Positions 9,091 to 17,093 of a stretch of DNA of 64,000 nt are shown piece after piece. Source of the stretch: Gammaproteobacteria bacterium. GTDB lineage: Bacteria > Pseudomonadota > Gammaproteobacteria > Magnimaribacterales > AG-339-G14. A model generated the notes under the pieces. That model did not search any database. It was not told the origin of the DNA and was given only the letters and a program-made list of their open reading frames with translations. The number at the start of each line of letters is the position of its first letter. The stretch's first letter is position 1. Position numbers and translations under genes: made by a program. Location of the stretch: the NCBI GenBank assembly GCA_003331625.1, contig QOPF01000004.1, positions 1 to 64,000 of the forward strand, in the 5' to 3' direction.

Positions 9091-9687
9091 ATGAAAATCC
9101 TTTTTATTACAGTTTCATTAATTTTTTTAGGCTGTTCTCAAGAAAGTAACAATGCTGAAAAACTTATGTCGTATGATTTCCAGCCTGATTTAAATAAAAT
9201 ACCAGTTGAAGGATGTCCTGCGATTTTAAATCATGAAATTAGATTATTAGATTCAAAGGAAGTCATTAATTTATGCAAACATAAAGACAAAGTAATTCTT
9301 GCAGTGAATGTAGCAAGCAGATGTGGCTTTACTTATCAATACGAGGCTCTTCAAAATTTATTTGATGGTTATAAGGAAGAAGATTTTGTAATCCTAGGTT
9401 TTCCTTCTCGAGACTTCATGTATCAAGAGTTCGATGATGAAGGAAAAGTTAAAGAGTTCTGTAACACTAAATACGGCGTGTCTTTTCCAATGTTTGCAAC
9501 TTCAAGCGTTAAAGGAAAAAAGGCGAATAGTTTTTATCAAAATTTAGCATTAATTACTGGGAAATCTCCAGATTGGAATTTTACTAAATATTTAATATCT
9601 AAGGATGGTGAGGTCCTAAAACCTTTTTCAAAAAATATTGAACCTGATAGCAAAGAAATTATTTCAGCAATAGAAGGATTACTTTAG
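9091..9687 (+). CDS. Glutathione peroxidase-like lipoprotein with altered active site
   Basis: The protein has a lipobox (IFLGC, cysteine about residue 15) and a thioredoxin-fold glutathione-peroxidase domain from about residue 55. The peroxidatic cysteine is in NVASRCGFT and the tryptophan-asparagine pair in DWNFTKYL is kept. The second motif, usually FPCNQFGxQEP, reads FPSRDFMYQEF, so the cysteine used as resolving residue in thioredoxin-dependent members is serine and the catalytic glutamine position is aspartate. Length (198) is normal plus the signal. It could be a periplasmic peroxidase with a different resolving mechanism or a redox protein with weak activity. The 3' end overlaps convergent rpiA by 9 bases. 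Confidence 0.85.
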   Translation: MKILFITVSLIFLGCSQESNNAEKLMSYDFQPDLNKIPVEGCPAILNHEIRLLDSKEVINLCKHKDKVILAVNVASRCGFTYQYEALQNLFDGYKEEDFVILGFPSRDFMYQEFDDEGKVKEFCNTKYGVSFPMFATSSVKGKKANSFYQNLALITGKSPDWNFTKYLISKDGEVLKPFSKNIEPDSKEIISAIEGLL

Positions 9688-10353
9688 GATTGTAGGCTCT
9701 CCATTTTTATCGACAATAAGTAAATCAGCTCTTCTCGAAGAAAAAATACCATTCGCAACAACTCCAGGGATATTATTAATTTTTTCCTCAATTTCATAAG
9801 GAACCTTCATTTTTAGATTTCTCACATCAATGATCTGGTTACCATTATCTGACAAGAATCCTACTCTATACTCCGGTGTTCCTCCCATGATAACTATCTG
9901 TCTTGCGACGTAGCTTCTTGCCATAGGAATAACTTCAATAGCAAGAGGAAATTTTCCCAGATTTCTTACTTGTTTTGACGCATCGCAAATACAAATAAAG
10001 TTTTTTGAAGCTGATGCGATTATTTTTTCTCTTGTAAGAGCCCCTCCCCCTCCTTTTATCATTTCTAACCTTTCGTTAATCTCGTCTGCGCCATCGACAT
10101 AAAAATCTGGTCCGCCAACATCATTTAATTCAGAAACCTCAAGACCTGCATTTTCTAATAGCTGAGTACTGGCTTTGGAGCTTGAGACAATCGCCTTTAA
10201 AGTTGGATTCTTATCAATCAGCTCTTCAATGAAAAAGTTTGTTGTACTTCCAGTTCCAATGCCCAAAATAGAATCCTTATGTAGCTTTGAGGTTAAATAT
10301 TCGAATGCTTTCTTGGCTATAACTTTTTTGATTTCTGAATTAGAATTTTCCAT
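9679..10353 (-). CDS. rpiA: Ribose-5-phosphate isomerase A
   Basis: RpiA interconverts ribose-5-phosphate and ribulose-5-phosphate in the non-oxidative pentose phosphate pathway. The 224 residues contain the family motifs GIGTGSTTNFFI (phosphate-binding loop), DGADEIN (catalytic aspartates) and KGGGGALTREK (catalytic glutamate and lysine region). Length and order are normal. It is transcribed divergently from ilvA, with 56 bases between the starts. rpiA next to ilvA is a common gammaproteobacterial arrangement. Confidence 0.98.
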   Translation of the reverse strand: MENSNSEIKKVIAKKAFEYLTSKLHKDSILGIGTGSTTNFFIEELIDKNPTLKAIVSSSKASTQLLENAGLEVSELNDVGGPDFYVDGADEINERLEMIKGGGGALTREKIIASASKNFICICDASKQVRNLGKFPLAIEVIPMARSYVARQIVIMGGTPEYRVGFLSDNGNQIIDVRNLKMKVPYEIEEKINNIPGVVANGIFSSRRADLLIVDKNGEPTILK

Positions 10354-10409
10354 GTTTATGGTATCTGTGATAAGTCTACGTATAATACCTCGCTTTCAAT
10401 AAAAAATTT

Positions 10410-11942
10410 ATGAAAAAGATCGTTAAAAAATATATTAGCTCCATTGAGAATTCAAAAGTTTATGAAGTAGCTAATATTTCAGAATTGACTAAAGCTGAAA
10501 GTATTTCTAAAGAATTTAAAAATATTATTTATTTAAAAAGAGAAGATTTACAACCTACCCATTCTTTTAAAATTAGAGGTGCCTATAACAAAATCGCTCA
10601 TTTATTTGCTGATAAAAAAGTTCAAGAAGTTGCTACTGCATCTGCAGGTAATCATGCTCAGGGTGTCGCTTATTCTGCAAAAGCTTTGGGGATAAATGCA
10701 ACCATATTTATGCCAAAAACCACTCCGGCCATTAAGGTTAACGCCGTTAAAAGTTTGAAAGCAAAAGTCATCTTAGTTGGGAATAACTTTGATGATGCGC
10801 TAAAGGCTTCAAGAATATTTTGCAAAGAGAGAAAAATTAGTTTCATTCATCCGTTTGATGATCCTCTTGTCATTGCCGGGCAAGGAACAGTGGGAATGGA
10901 AATAGCCAATCAATTTCCTGAAAAACTTTATGCTATTTTTGTAGCTGTTGGTGGTGGCGGACTGATTGCTGGCATAGGATCTTATTTAAAAGCTAAGCTT
11001 CCCAATGTAAAAATTATAGGAGTAGAAGCAGAAGATTCAGCTGGTTTGAATGCATCAATGAAAGCCGGAAAAAGAATAAAATTAAAGGAAGTTGGACTTT
11101 TTGCAGATGGAGCAGCTGCAAAACAAATTGGTAAGCACAATTATGAGCTCATAACAGAAATTTTAGATGATTCTATTACTGTCAATACGGATGAAATTTG
11201 CGCTGCGGTTAAAGATACTTTTATTGAAACAAGAACAGTTCCGGAACCAACTGGTGCTCTTGCTTTAGCGGGTTTAAAAAAATATATAAAACAGAAAGGA
11301 ATTAAGAAAAAAAATCTTATAGCAACTTATTGTGGCTCAAATCTTAATTTTGAGTCTTTAAGTCACATTGTCGAAAGATCTAAGATTGGAGAAAAGAAAG
11401 AAATTATCTTGGGTATCAATATTCCTGAAAAAAAAGGTTCTTTTAAAAAATTATGTAAAGATATTGGTTTAAAAAATATAACTGAGTTTAGCTATAGAAA
11501 AGATCTTAGCTCTTCAGCAAAAATTCTTTTAGGTATTGAGCTACAAGAAAAAAGAAAAGCAAAAGAAATGTTTTTAAAATCCTTAAGATCGAAAAAATAT
11601 GTTCTTTCAGATTTAAGCAACGATGAGATTGCTAAAAAACACCTAAAATTTATGAATGGTGGAAGAGGTCCAAAATTAGAATCTGGACTAATAGAGGAAG
11701 TATACAATGTAGATTTTCCAGAAAAGCCGGGAGCACTATTAGAATTTCTAACGATGCTTAAAGATAATTGGGATATTTCTTTATTTCACTATAAAAATCA
11801 AGGTGCAATATACGGGGGAGCACTAGTCGGATTTACAATTAAAAAAGGAGAGCATAAAAAACTTGAAAGAGATTTGTTAAGAATTTCTTATCCTTTTGCA
11901 AGGGAAACAGATAATTTTGGCTATAAGGCTTTTTTAAAATAA
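10410..11942 (+). CDS. ilvA: Threonine ammonia-lyase, biosynthetic
   Basis: IlvA deaminates threonine to 2-oxobutanoate, the first committed step of isoleucine synthesis. The PLP domain (about residues 1-320) has the Schiff-base lysine in SFKIRGAYNK, the substrate loop ASAGNHAQG and the phosphate-binding VGGGGLIAG. Two ACT-like regulatory domains follow: the first from about IILGINIPEKKGSFKKL and the second from VDFPEKPGALLEFL. The 510-residue length is that of the allosteric biosynthetic enzyme, not the short catabolic one, so isoleucine feedback is expected from family knowledge. A TATAAT at 10381-10386 sits about 24 bases before the start. The stop overlaps the convergent fau gene by 9 bases. 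Confidence 0.97.
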   Translation: MKKIVKKYISSIENSKVYEVANISELTKAESISKEFKNIIYLKREDLQPTHSFKIRGAYNKIAHLFADKKVQEVATASAGNHAQGVAYSAKALGINATIFMPKTTPAIKVNAVKSLKAKVILVGNNFDDALKASRIFCKERKISFIHPFDDPLVIAGQGTVGMEIANQFPEKLYAIFVAVGGGGLIAGIGSYLKAKLPNVKIIGVEAEDSAGLNASMKAGKRIKLKEVGLFADGAAAKQIGKHNYELITEILDDSITVNTDEICAAVKDTFIETRTVPEPTGALALAGLKKYIKQKGIKKKNLIATYCGSNLNFESLSHIVERSKIGEKKEIILGINIPEKKGSFKKLCKDIGLKNITEFSYRKDLSSSAKILLGIELQEKRKAKEMFLKSLRSKKYVLSDLSNDEIAKKHLKFMNGGRGPKLESGLIEEVYNVDFPEKPGALLEFLTMLKDNWDISLFHYKNQGAIYGGALVGFTIKKGEHKKLERDLLRISYPFARETDNFGYKAFLK

Positions 11943-12485
11943 TTTTGTTTCTGTAATAACATTCGTAAGTTTCAAATCAAAATCTTCAAGTTTTAAATTA
12001 GACAAAAATTGAAAATCATACGCTAACCCTAAATATTTAGGATTTGAATTAGCAAGAAAAGTTTTATCGTAATATCCCCCTCCAAAACCCAAACGTTTTA
12101 AATCTTTATTAAAAGCTCTTAAAGGAACAATAACCAAGTCTAGGTTATCTGGATGAATAGATTCATTGTTTAAAGGCTCTAAAATTTGATACGAATTTTT
12201 CTTAAATTTTGTACCCTTACTACATAAAATAAAATTTAATTTATCCTCTAGATCATCAATTTTTGGAAGGAATAAATTAAAGTTAGAGTCCATCAAAAAT
12301 TCATTGATCCTTCTCGTTGGTACTTCACTTTCCAAAGAAACATAACTTCCTATGTTTAAAAAATCTCCTTTCTTGATGTAAGACTTTAAAGAATCTAAGT
12401 GAGCGTTTTCTGTATTAAGTTTGAAAGAATCAGAAGTGAGAGAGAAATTTTTTGAAATAAAATCTCTTGCCTTTTCTTTATCCAT
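11934..12485 (-). CDS. fau: 5-formyltetrahydrofolate cyclo-ligase
   Basis: This enzyme converts 5-formyl-THF to 5,10-methenyl-THF with ATP. The 183-residue protein carries the family motif RLGFGGGYYDKTF, with an IVPLRAF-type strand before it and LGLAYDFQF after it. The N-terminal basic substrate loop is weakly conserved. In gammaproteobacteria this gene (ygfA) lies directly downstream of 6S RNA. The same holds here, because the 6S 3' end is only a few bases before the ATG, so readthrough from the 6S promoter probably expresses it. Confidence 0.94.
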   Translation of the reverse strand: MDKEKARDFISKNFSLTSDSFKLNTENAHLDSLKSYIKKGDFLNIGSYVSLESEVPTRRINEFLMDSNFNLFLPKIDDLEDKLNFILCSKGTKFKKNSYQILEPLNNESIHPDNLDLVIVPLRAFNKDLKRLGFGGGYYDKTFLANSNPKYLGLAYDFQFLSNLKLEDFDLKLTNVITETKLF

Positions 12486-12492
12486 TATTAAA

Positions 12493-12665
12493 AGTGCTTC
12501 CCAAGTTATCGCTGTCAGATAAAACCCGAACCGTAAAGTTCAGGTCGGGAAGAATCACCCTCTATCAGGCAGCCCTAAGGGCGCTCAACAAGAAAAGTAT
12601 CAAATTCCCTATTTATTTTGCATCGGCTCGAAGTGTTATTTAACTAGCAAATAAGCCAGGAAGCT
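12493..12665 (-). ncRNA. ssrS: 6S RNA
   Basis: 6S RNA mimics an open promoter and sequesters sigma-70 RNA polymerase in stationary phase. The ~200-base gap between zapA and fau is the conserved position of ssrS. On the minus strand the ends pair (GCTTCC near 12664 with GGAAGC near 12496) to form the terminal stem. The upstream arm carries CGAGCCGATG, close to the E. coli CTGAGCCGAT segment. A long AT-rich central bubble and an internal GC-rich hairpin (GCGCCCTTAGGGCTGC) follow. Length is about 173 nt against 184 in E. coli. Ends are estimated from the terminal stem and the upstream TATAAT and could shift by several bases. Confidence 0.88.
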
Positions 12666-12670
12666 TAGAA

Positions 12671-12676
12671 ATTATA
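12671..12676 (-). promoter_or_regulatory. -10 element of the 6S RNA promoter
   Basis: A perfect TATAAT on the minus strand ends about six bases before the estimated 6S 5' end. The -35 region would lie in the last codons of zapA; only a weak TTATCT is seen at the right spacing. Confidence 0.6.
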
Positions 12677-12684
12677 ACAATTTT

Positions 12685-13050
12685 TTACAATTTAGATAAT
12701 TCTGAAATTTCATCGACGAGCTTTAAGCTCAAATTATCATCCTCTGATGGATTATCCTTTTCTTCAAGAGAGTCTGATGAAGAACTGCCTTGAGTCTTAT
12801 CCTCTTCCTTATCAGGACTTTCTTTTATAGGAGAATTATTTACTAGAAATTCATTAGTGATATCTAAACCAGCCAAAACTGCAACCCTTTCTATTGGAAG
12901 ATTTCTAGTTTTACGTTTTATAGATTTAATACGTTTATCTAAAATTTCTCCTGCTTCCAAAAGAGTGGATTGTTCTTCAGGAGGACAATAAAGCTGGTAT
13001 TCGATACCAGCTATTTTAATGTTAACAATGTCTTGGCTATCTTCGCTCAT
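12685..13050 (-). CDS. zapA: Cell division protein ZapA
   Basis: ZapA crosslinks FtsZ filaments at the division ring. The N-terminal ~65 residues match the family: VNIKIAGIEYQLYCPPEEQ, then LLEAGEILDKRI and RVAVLAGLDITNEF. The C-terminal part of ZapA normally forms a coiled coil. Here it is acidic and S/E/D-rich (TQGSSSSDSLEEKDNPSEDD), giving 121 residues against about 105. Its ATG overlaps the stop of the upstream coiled-coil gene, and 6S RNA begins just downstream. The context zapB-like, zapA, ssrS, fau next to pepP-ubiH is the usual gammaproteobacterial block. Confidence 0.93.
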   Translation of the reverse strand: MSEDSQDIVNIKIAGIEYQLYCPPEEQSTLLEAGEILDKRIKSIKRKTRNLPIERVAVLAGLDITNEFLVNNSPIKESPDKEEDKTQGSSSSDSLEEKDNPSEDDNLSLKLVDEISELSKL

Positions 13051-13235
13051 AATGCTTCCAACTTAGATATTAATATTTCTAACTTGCTTTTCGATAATTC
13101 TATATTATCTTTCAAATAGTTATTCTCTTTTTTCAACCTTAAGTTTTTGTTTCTTAAATCCTTATTGGCTTCCCTTAACTTTTTGGATAATTCCAGTAGT
13201 TCCGCTAGGTTTTTTTCTAGATCTCTATCTGCCAT
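13047..13235 (-). CDS. Short coiled-coil protein upstream of ZapA (TIGR02449/ZapB-like)
   Basis: This 62-residue protein is nearly all heptad-repeat coiled coil (ELLELSKKLREANKDLR and onward), rich in L, K and E, with no signal or membrane segment. Small coiled-coil genes of this sort are commonly found directly before zapA in gammaproteobacteria, and they resemble the divisome protein ZapB. Its stop overlaps the zapA start by four bases, suggesting coupled translation and a shared role at the division ring. Function is inferred from position and architecture only. Confidence 0.8.
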   Translation of the reverse strand: MADRDLEKNLAELLELSKKLREANKDLRNKNLRLKKENNYLKDNIELSKSKLEILISKLEAL

Positions 13236-13302
13236 AGTTATTATTTTATTCTTATATGAATATCGTTTCTATAAAGACTTTATATTGAAGTAGAATCTAC
13301 CG

Positions 13303-14583
13303 ATGGACATCTTTTTAGAAAGAAGAAAAAAACTTGCTGATTCTCTGCCCGAAGGATCTATAACAGTTATTCATTCTGCTAATCAAAAAATTAGAAACGG
13401 TGATACCGACTATTCTTTCAGACAAGATAGTGATTTTTTGTATTTAACTAATTTTAATGAAGCCGATGCTGCGTTAATTATTGAAAAAAAAGGGAATACG
13501 ATTTTTCATCTTTTTTGTGCGGAAAAAGATGAACTAAGAGAAAAATGGGAAGGACCTCGATTAGGTCCTGAAAATGTTTCCCAGCTGGGTTTTGAGAGTG
13601 GTTATAAAATTGACGATCTTATTTTAAAAACTGTCGAATTTCTTGGTGGCGCAGACCATTTATTTTGTCAAAACAAAAGTCAAAAAAAATTATTCTTTGC
13701 GCTGTCTAGAGGACTAAAAGGCAAAAAGATTAATTTTGATTTAAATCCAAAAAGTATTAAGAACGTTGATTCTTTTATACACGAGTTAAGGCTTATAAAA
13801 TCTAAAGAAGAAATTAGTATTATTCAAAAAGCTTGTGATATCTCATCATCTGCTCATGAACGAGCAATGAAAGCTGTAAAAACAGAGATGTACGAATACC
13901 AACTTGAAGCAGAATATCTGCACGAATTTATGATTAATGGTGCAATGGAGTGTGCTTATCCTTCAATTGTTGGTGGCGGAGAAAATGCCTGCATTCTTCA
14001 TTACAACAAGAATACAGATTTGCTTAAGGACGGTGATTTAGTTCTTGTTGATGCAGGCTGTGAATATAAGGGGTATGCGAGTGATATCACTAGGACTTTT
14101 CCTGTTAATGGAAAATTTTCTTCAGAACAGAAACTTATTTATGAAATCGTTTTGGAATCTCAAAAACAGTCTATTGAAAGCATTTCAGAAAAATCTAACC
14201 CTCTTGATACACATAAAAAATCTTTAGAAGTGATTGTTGAAGGACTATTAAGCTTAGGTTTGTTAAAGGGCACTAAAGAAGAAGTCATTGAAACTCAATC
14301 CTATTCAAAGTTCTACATGCACCGTGTTGGTCATTGGTTAGGGCTTGATGTGCACGATGTCGGCGGCTATGAAAAAGATGGCAAAGTAAGGTCTTATGAA
14401 AATGGGATGATTACAACTATCGAGCCAGGGATATACATCAGTAAGAAAGAAAATGTGCCTGATAAATTTAAAGGCATTGGAATAAGAATCGAAGATGATG
14501 TGTTAGTTGAAAATAACCAGCCAAAAGTTCTTAGTTCAGCCATTAAAGAACTTGATGATATTCATCAGCTGATGGCAAGTTAA
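13303..14583 (+). CDS. pepP: Xaa-Pro aminopeptidase
   Basis: PepP removes N-terminal residues preceding proline; it is a cytoplasmic dinuclear manganese enzyme. The 426 residues comprise an N-terminal domain (about 1-170) and a pita-bread catalytic domain. Metal ligands are visible in order: VDAGCEYKGYASDITRTF (two aspartates), HRVGHWLGLDVHDVGG (histidine), TIEPGIYI (glutamate) and IRIEDDVLV (glutamate). The stop and the next ATG share a base (TAATG), so pepP and ubiH are coupled, as in E. coli. Confidence 0.97.
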   Translation: MDIFLERRKKLADSLPEGSITVIHSANQKIRNGDTDYSFRQDSDFLYLTNFNEADAALIIEKKGNTIFHLFCAEKDELREKWEGPRLGPENVSQLGFESGYKIDDLILKTVEFLGGADHLFCQNKSQKKLFFALSRGLKGKKINFDLNPKSIKNVDSFIHELRLIKSKEEISIIQKACDISSSAHERAMKAVKTEMYEYQLEAEYLHEFMINGAMECAYPSIVGGGENACILHYNKNTDLLKDGDLVLVDAGCEYKGYASDITRTFPVNGKFSSEQKLIYEIVLESQKQSIESISEKSNPLDTHKKSLEVIVEGLLSLGLLKGTKEEVIETQSYSKFYMHRVGHWLGLDVHDVGGYEKDGKVRSYENGMITTIEPGIYISKKENVPDKFKGIGIRIEDDVLVENNQPKVLSSAIKELDDIHQLMAS

Positions 14584-15716
14584 TGAAATATGATGTCCTA
14601 ATCGTTGGTGCTGGCGTAACTGGCACCCTGCTTTTTCTTGCATTAAAGAATAAAAATATAAAAGTTGGACTAATTGATGGTCGAGATAAAGCACCGAATA
14701 GTTATCGACATCTGTCATTAAATAATAAAAGTATGTCGTTTCTTAAAGAATTAGATGCTTGGAATGATTTAAGAAAAACCGCTTTTGAATACGACCAAAT
14801 AAAGGTTTGGGATCAAGAAGGTACAGGATTCATTGATTTCAATGTGAATGAATTAGAAAAAAATATTCCAAATATTGGCTTCATAGTAAAAGAAGGAGAA
14901 ATTCAAAATTCTCTTTTATCTCTCGTTTCTGATTCAAAAGATCTTTTGTGGAGTTGTAATTTAGAAAAAATAGAAAAAATTGATGAAAATATTCATTGCG
15001 AAACATCAAAGGGAAAGTTGGAAACAAAAATTTTAATAGGTGCAGATGGCATTCAATCAAGCGTAAGAAATCTTTCTTCAATTTCTTCTAGAACTTGGAG
15101 TTACAACCAGACAGCGATAGTGGCCAACTTTTCTGTACCCCAAACAGACTCATGCATTCGACAAACTTTCACCTCTGTGGGACCGCTTGCTTTGCTGCCA
15201 ATGAATGAGACTGAACTTACTATGATATGGTCCATTGACGATGCTAAGGCATACGATTACCTGGGTATGAATGAGGATGACTTTATAAATGAAATTCATA
15301 AATCTTTTGGGGAAAAGCTTCCAGAAATAAAATTCTCAGCCAAAAGACAGTCATTTCCATTGAAACACCTTTCTGCAAAGACTTTTGCCAGAAATAATAT
15401 TTTTCTTGTGGGAGATGCGGCTCATCATATTCACCCATTAGCAGGATTGGGATTAAACGCAGGAATCGGTGATGTAAAATTTCTCTCGGATTTAATAACT
15501 CCTGAAAGTTTGAGTCAGGTTAAACAAATTGAGGGTAAGTATAACCGACAAAGAATTCCAATTAATTTAGCCTTAGCAGCTGCCATGGAAGCCTTCAAAA
15601 GAGGTTTCGAGCAAAAAAATGTCTGGATAAGACTCATTAGAAGTCATGCGTTTAGTCTTACGAATAAACTTACTTTTTTAAAAAATAAATTTATTGAGCT
15701 CGCCACTGAGCTTTAA
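14583..15716 (+). CDS. ubiH: UbiH-family FAD-dependent ubiquinone-biosynthesis hydroxylase
   Basis: UbiH-type monooxygenases hydroxylate the ubiquinone ring at the inner membrane. The 377-residue protein shows the FAD-binding GAGVTGTLLFLAL at the N-terminus, the second nucleotide motif ILIGADGIQSSVR near the middle, and FLVGDAAHHIHPLAGLGLN, the family's GD motif. Position directly after pepP supports UbiH, but UbiI, UbiF and UbiM share these motifs, so the ring position it acts on is not certain. No partner hydroxylase follows it, unlike the E. coli pepP-ubiH-ubiI order; it converges with hemG instead. Confidence 0.9.
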   Translation: MKYDVLIVGAGVTGTLLFLALKNKNIKVGLIDGRDKAPNSYRHLSLNNKSMSFLKELDAWNDLRKTAFEYDQIKVWDQEGTGFIDFNVNELEKNIPNIGFIVKEGEIQNSLLSLVSDSKDLLWSCNLEKIEKIDENIHCETSKGKLETKILIGADGIQSSVRNLSSISSRTWSYNQTAIVANFSVPQTDSCIRQTFTSVGPLALLPMNETELTMIWSIDDAKAYDYLGMNEDDFINEIHKSFGEKLPEIKFSAKRQSFPLKHLSAKTFARNNIFLVGDAAHHIHPLAGLGLNAGIGDVKFLSDLITPESLSQVKQIEGKYNRQRIPINLALAAAMEAFKRGFEQKNVWIRLIRSHAFSLTNKLTFLKNKFIELATEL

Positions 15717-15745
15717 AATTAATAAATCTATTGATTCGTATAGAA

Positions 15746-16273
15746 TTAATTGAATTTAGTTAAATCTTCTGCAAATCTTTTTACTCTATTCCAATCTGTA
15801 AATTCAAATCGAGCTTTTGAATTTGTTGGGCCACTAGTTATCCACATTATTAGCCTAATCATGAACTTATCGAAAAAATTATAAGTTGGATAATCCACTA
15901 CCCCAGCAAATACATCTATATTTTTTGGTTTCCATTTTGTAGCTTTTAAGAACTTATTCACATATGGATTTGATTCAGCTGAATTCTTCTCACTTTTTCG
16001 AGCAACAACGTTAACGCTAAAGAATGCATTTTCTTTTTCGTTGAGATCTTCAAGATTCTTATCTATAAATTCAAATAGATCTTTGCGGTAATTTCCATAC
16101 CTTATACTGGCTCCAATTATGATTTGTTGATAATTTTTTAGGCTTAATGTATCTGCATCCGATAAAGAAACTAAATCAACATTATCTTTTTCACTCAAAT
16201 ATTCAGCAATTTTGGCAGAGATTTTTTTGGTGTGACCATCTATCGAAGAATAAATGATGAGGGTATTTTTCAT
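15746..16273 (-). CDS. hemG: Menaquinone/ubiquinone-dependent protoporphyrinogen oxidase (flavodoxin-like)
   Basis: HemG oxidises protoporphyrinogen IX to protoporphyrin IX, passing electrons to the quinone pool. The 175 residues align well with the enterobacterial enzyme: flavodoxin FMN loop IYSSIDGHTKKI, then IIGASIRYGNYRKDL, VNVVARK, and the HemG-specific YPTYNFFDKFMIRLIMWIT insertion. It is last in the hem cluster, separated from hemF by one base. Use of HemG (rather than HemY or HemJ) is typical of gammaproteobacteria and makes haem synthesis depend on quinones. Confidence 0.95.
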   Translation of the reverse strand: MKNTLIIYSSIDGHTKKISAKIAEYLSEKDNVDLVSLSDADTLSLKNYQQIIIGASIRYGNYRKDLFEFIDKNLEDLNEKENAFFSVNVVARKSEKNSAESNPYVNKFLKATKWKPKNIDVFAGVVDYPTYNFFDKFMIRLIMWITSGPTNSKARFEFTDWNRVKRFAEDLTKFN

Positions 16274-16274
16274 G

Positions 16275-17093
16275 TTACTTCCATTTTGCAGATGGAGGCA
16301 TAGACATGAGGATTGCTTCAGTAGAGCCTCCAGTTTTTAATCCAAATAAAGTTCCTCTATCCCAGATTAAATTAAACTCAACGTATCGCCCTCTCTTAAT
16401 GAGTTGTTGATCTTTTTCTTCTTCCGTCCATTTAAAATCTTTTTTTTGCTTAACAATATTTGTTATAACTTCTAAAGTTTTTTTTCCTACATCCTGAACA
16501 AAACTAAAGTCTGCTTCCCAAGCTCCAGTGTTTAGATGATCAAAAAATATACCGCCCTCGCCTCTTGGTTCGTTTCTATGTTGAAGAAAGAAATATTCAT
16601 CACAATTTTTTTTAAACTTTTCATAATATTTTTGATCAGCTGCATCGCATGCCTCTTTTAACTGAGAATGCAGATATTCTGTTTCTTTCTTATCTGGAAT
16701 GGATGGAGTCATGTCTGTTCCACCTCCAAACCAAGTTTCACCGGTAGCTAAAAATCTCGTATTAAAATGAAAGGCAGGAATCTTAGGTGACTGCATATGA
16801 GCTACCAAACTTATTCCTGAGGCCCAATAATTTGCTGATTTTTCTGTTCCTTTGATTTGGGACTTAAAATCTTCAGAAAACTCTCCAGACACAGTAGAAA
16901 TATTTACGCCAACTTTTTCAAAAATATCGCCCTTGAGGATACTAATCTCTCCACCTCCAGAACCTTTATGACTCCATTTTTTTCTTTCAAATTTACCTCC
17001 GTCTATTTCTTCAAAAGTTTTGCAGAATTGATCTCTTAACGATCTAAACCAGTTAGAAGCTATTTCTTTTTTTTGATTTAGCTTATCTTTCAT
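16275..17093 (-). CDS. hemF: Oxygen-dependent coproporphyrinogen III oxidase
   Basis: HemF decarboxylates two propionate side chains of coproporphyrinogen III to vinyls, using O2. The 272-residue sequence carries FHFNTRFLATGETWFGGGTDMTP in outline, HRNEPRGEGGIFFDH and the C-terminal GGSTEAILMSMPPSAKW. The E. coli enzyme is about 299, so this is slightly short at the N-terminus but complete in the conserved core. Its start overlaps the hemH stop by four bases. No oxygen-independent HemN is visible in the window, so the pathway as encoded here is aerobic. Confidence 0.97.
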   Translation of the reverse strand: MKDKLNQKKEIASNWFRSLRDQFCKTFEEIDGGKFERKKWSHKGSGGGEISILKGDIFEKVGVNISTVSGEFSEDFKSQIKGTEKSANYWASGISLVAHMQSPKIPAFHFNTRFLATGETWFGGGTDMTPSIPDKKETEYLHSQLKEACDAADQKYYEKFKKNCDEYFFLQHRNEPRGEGGIFFDHLNTGAWEADFSFVQDVGKKTLEVITNIVKQKKDFKWTEEEKDQQLIKRGRYVEFNLIWDRGTLFGLKTGGSTEAILMSMPPSAKWK

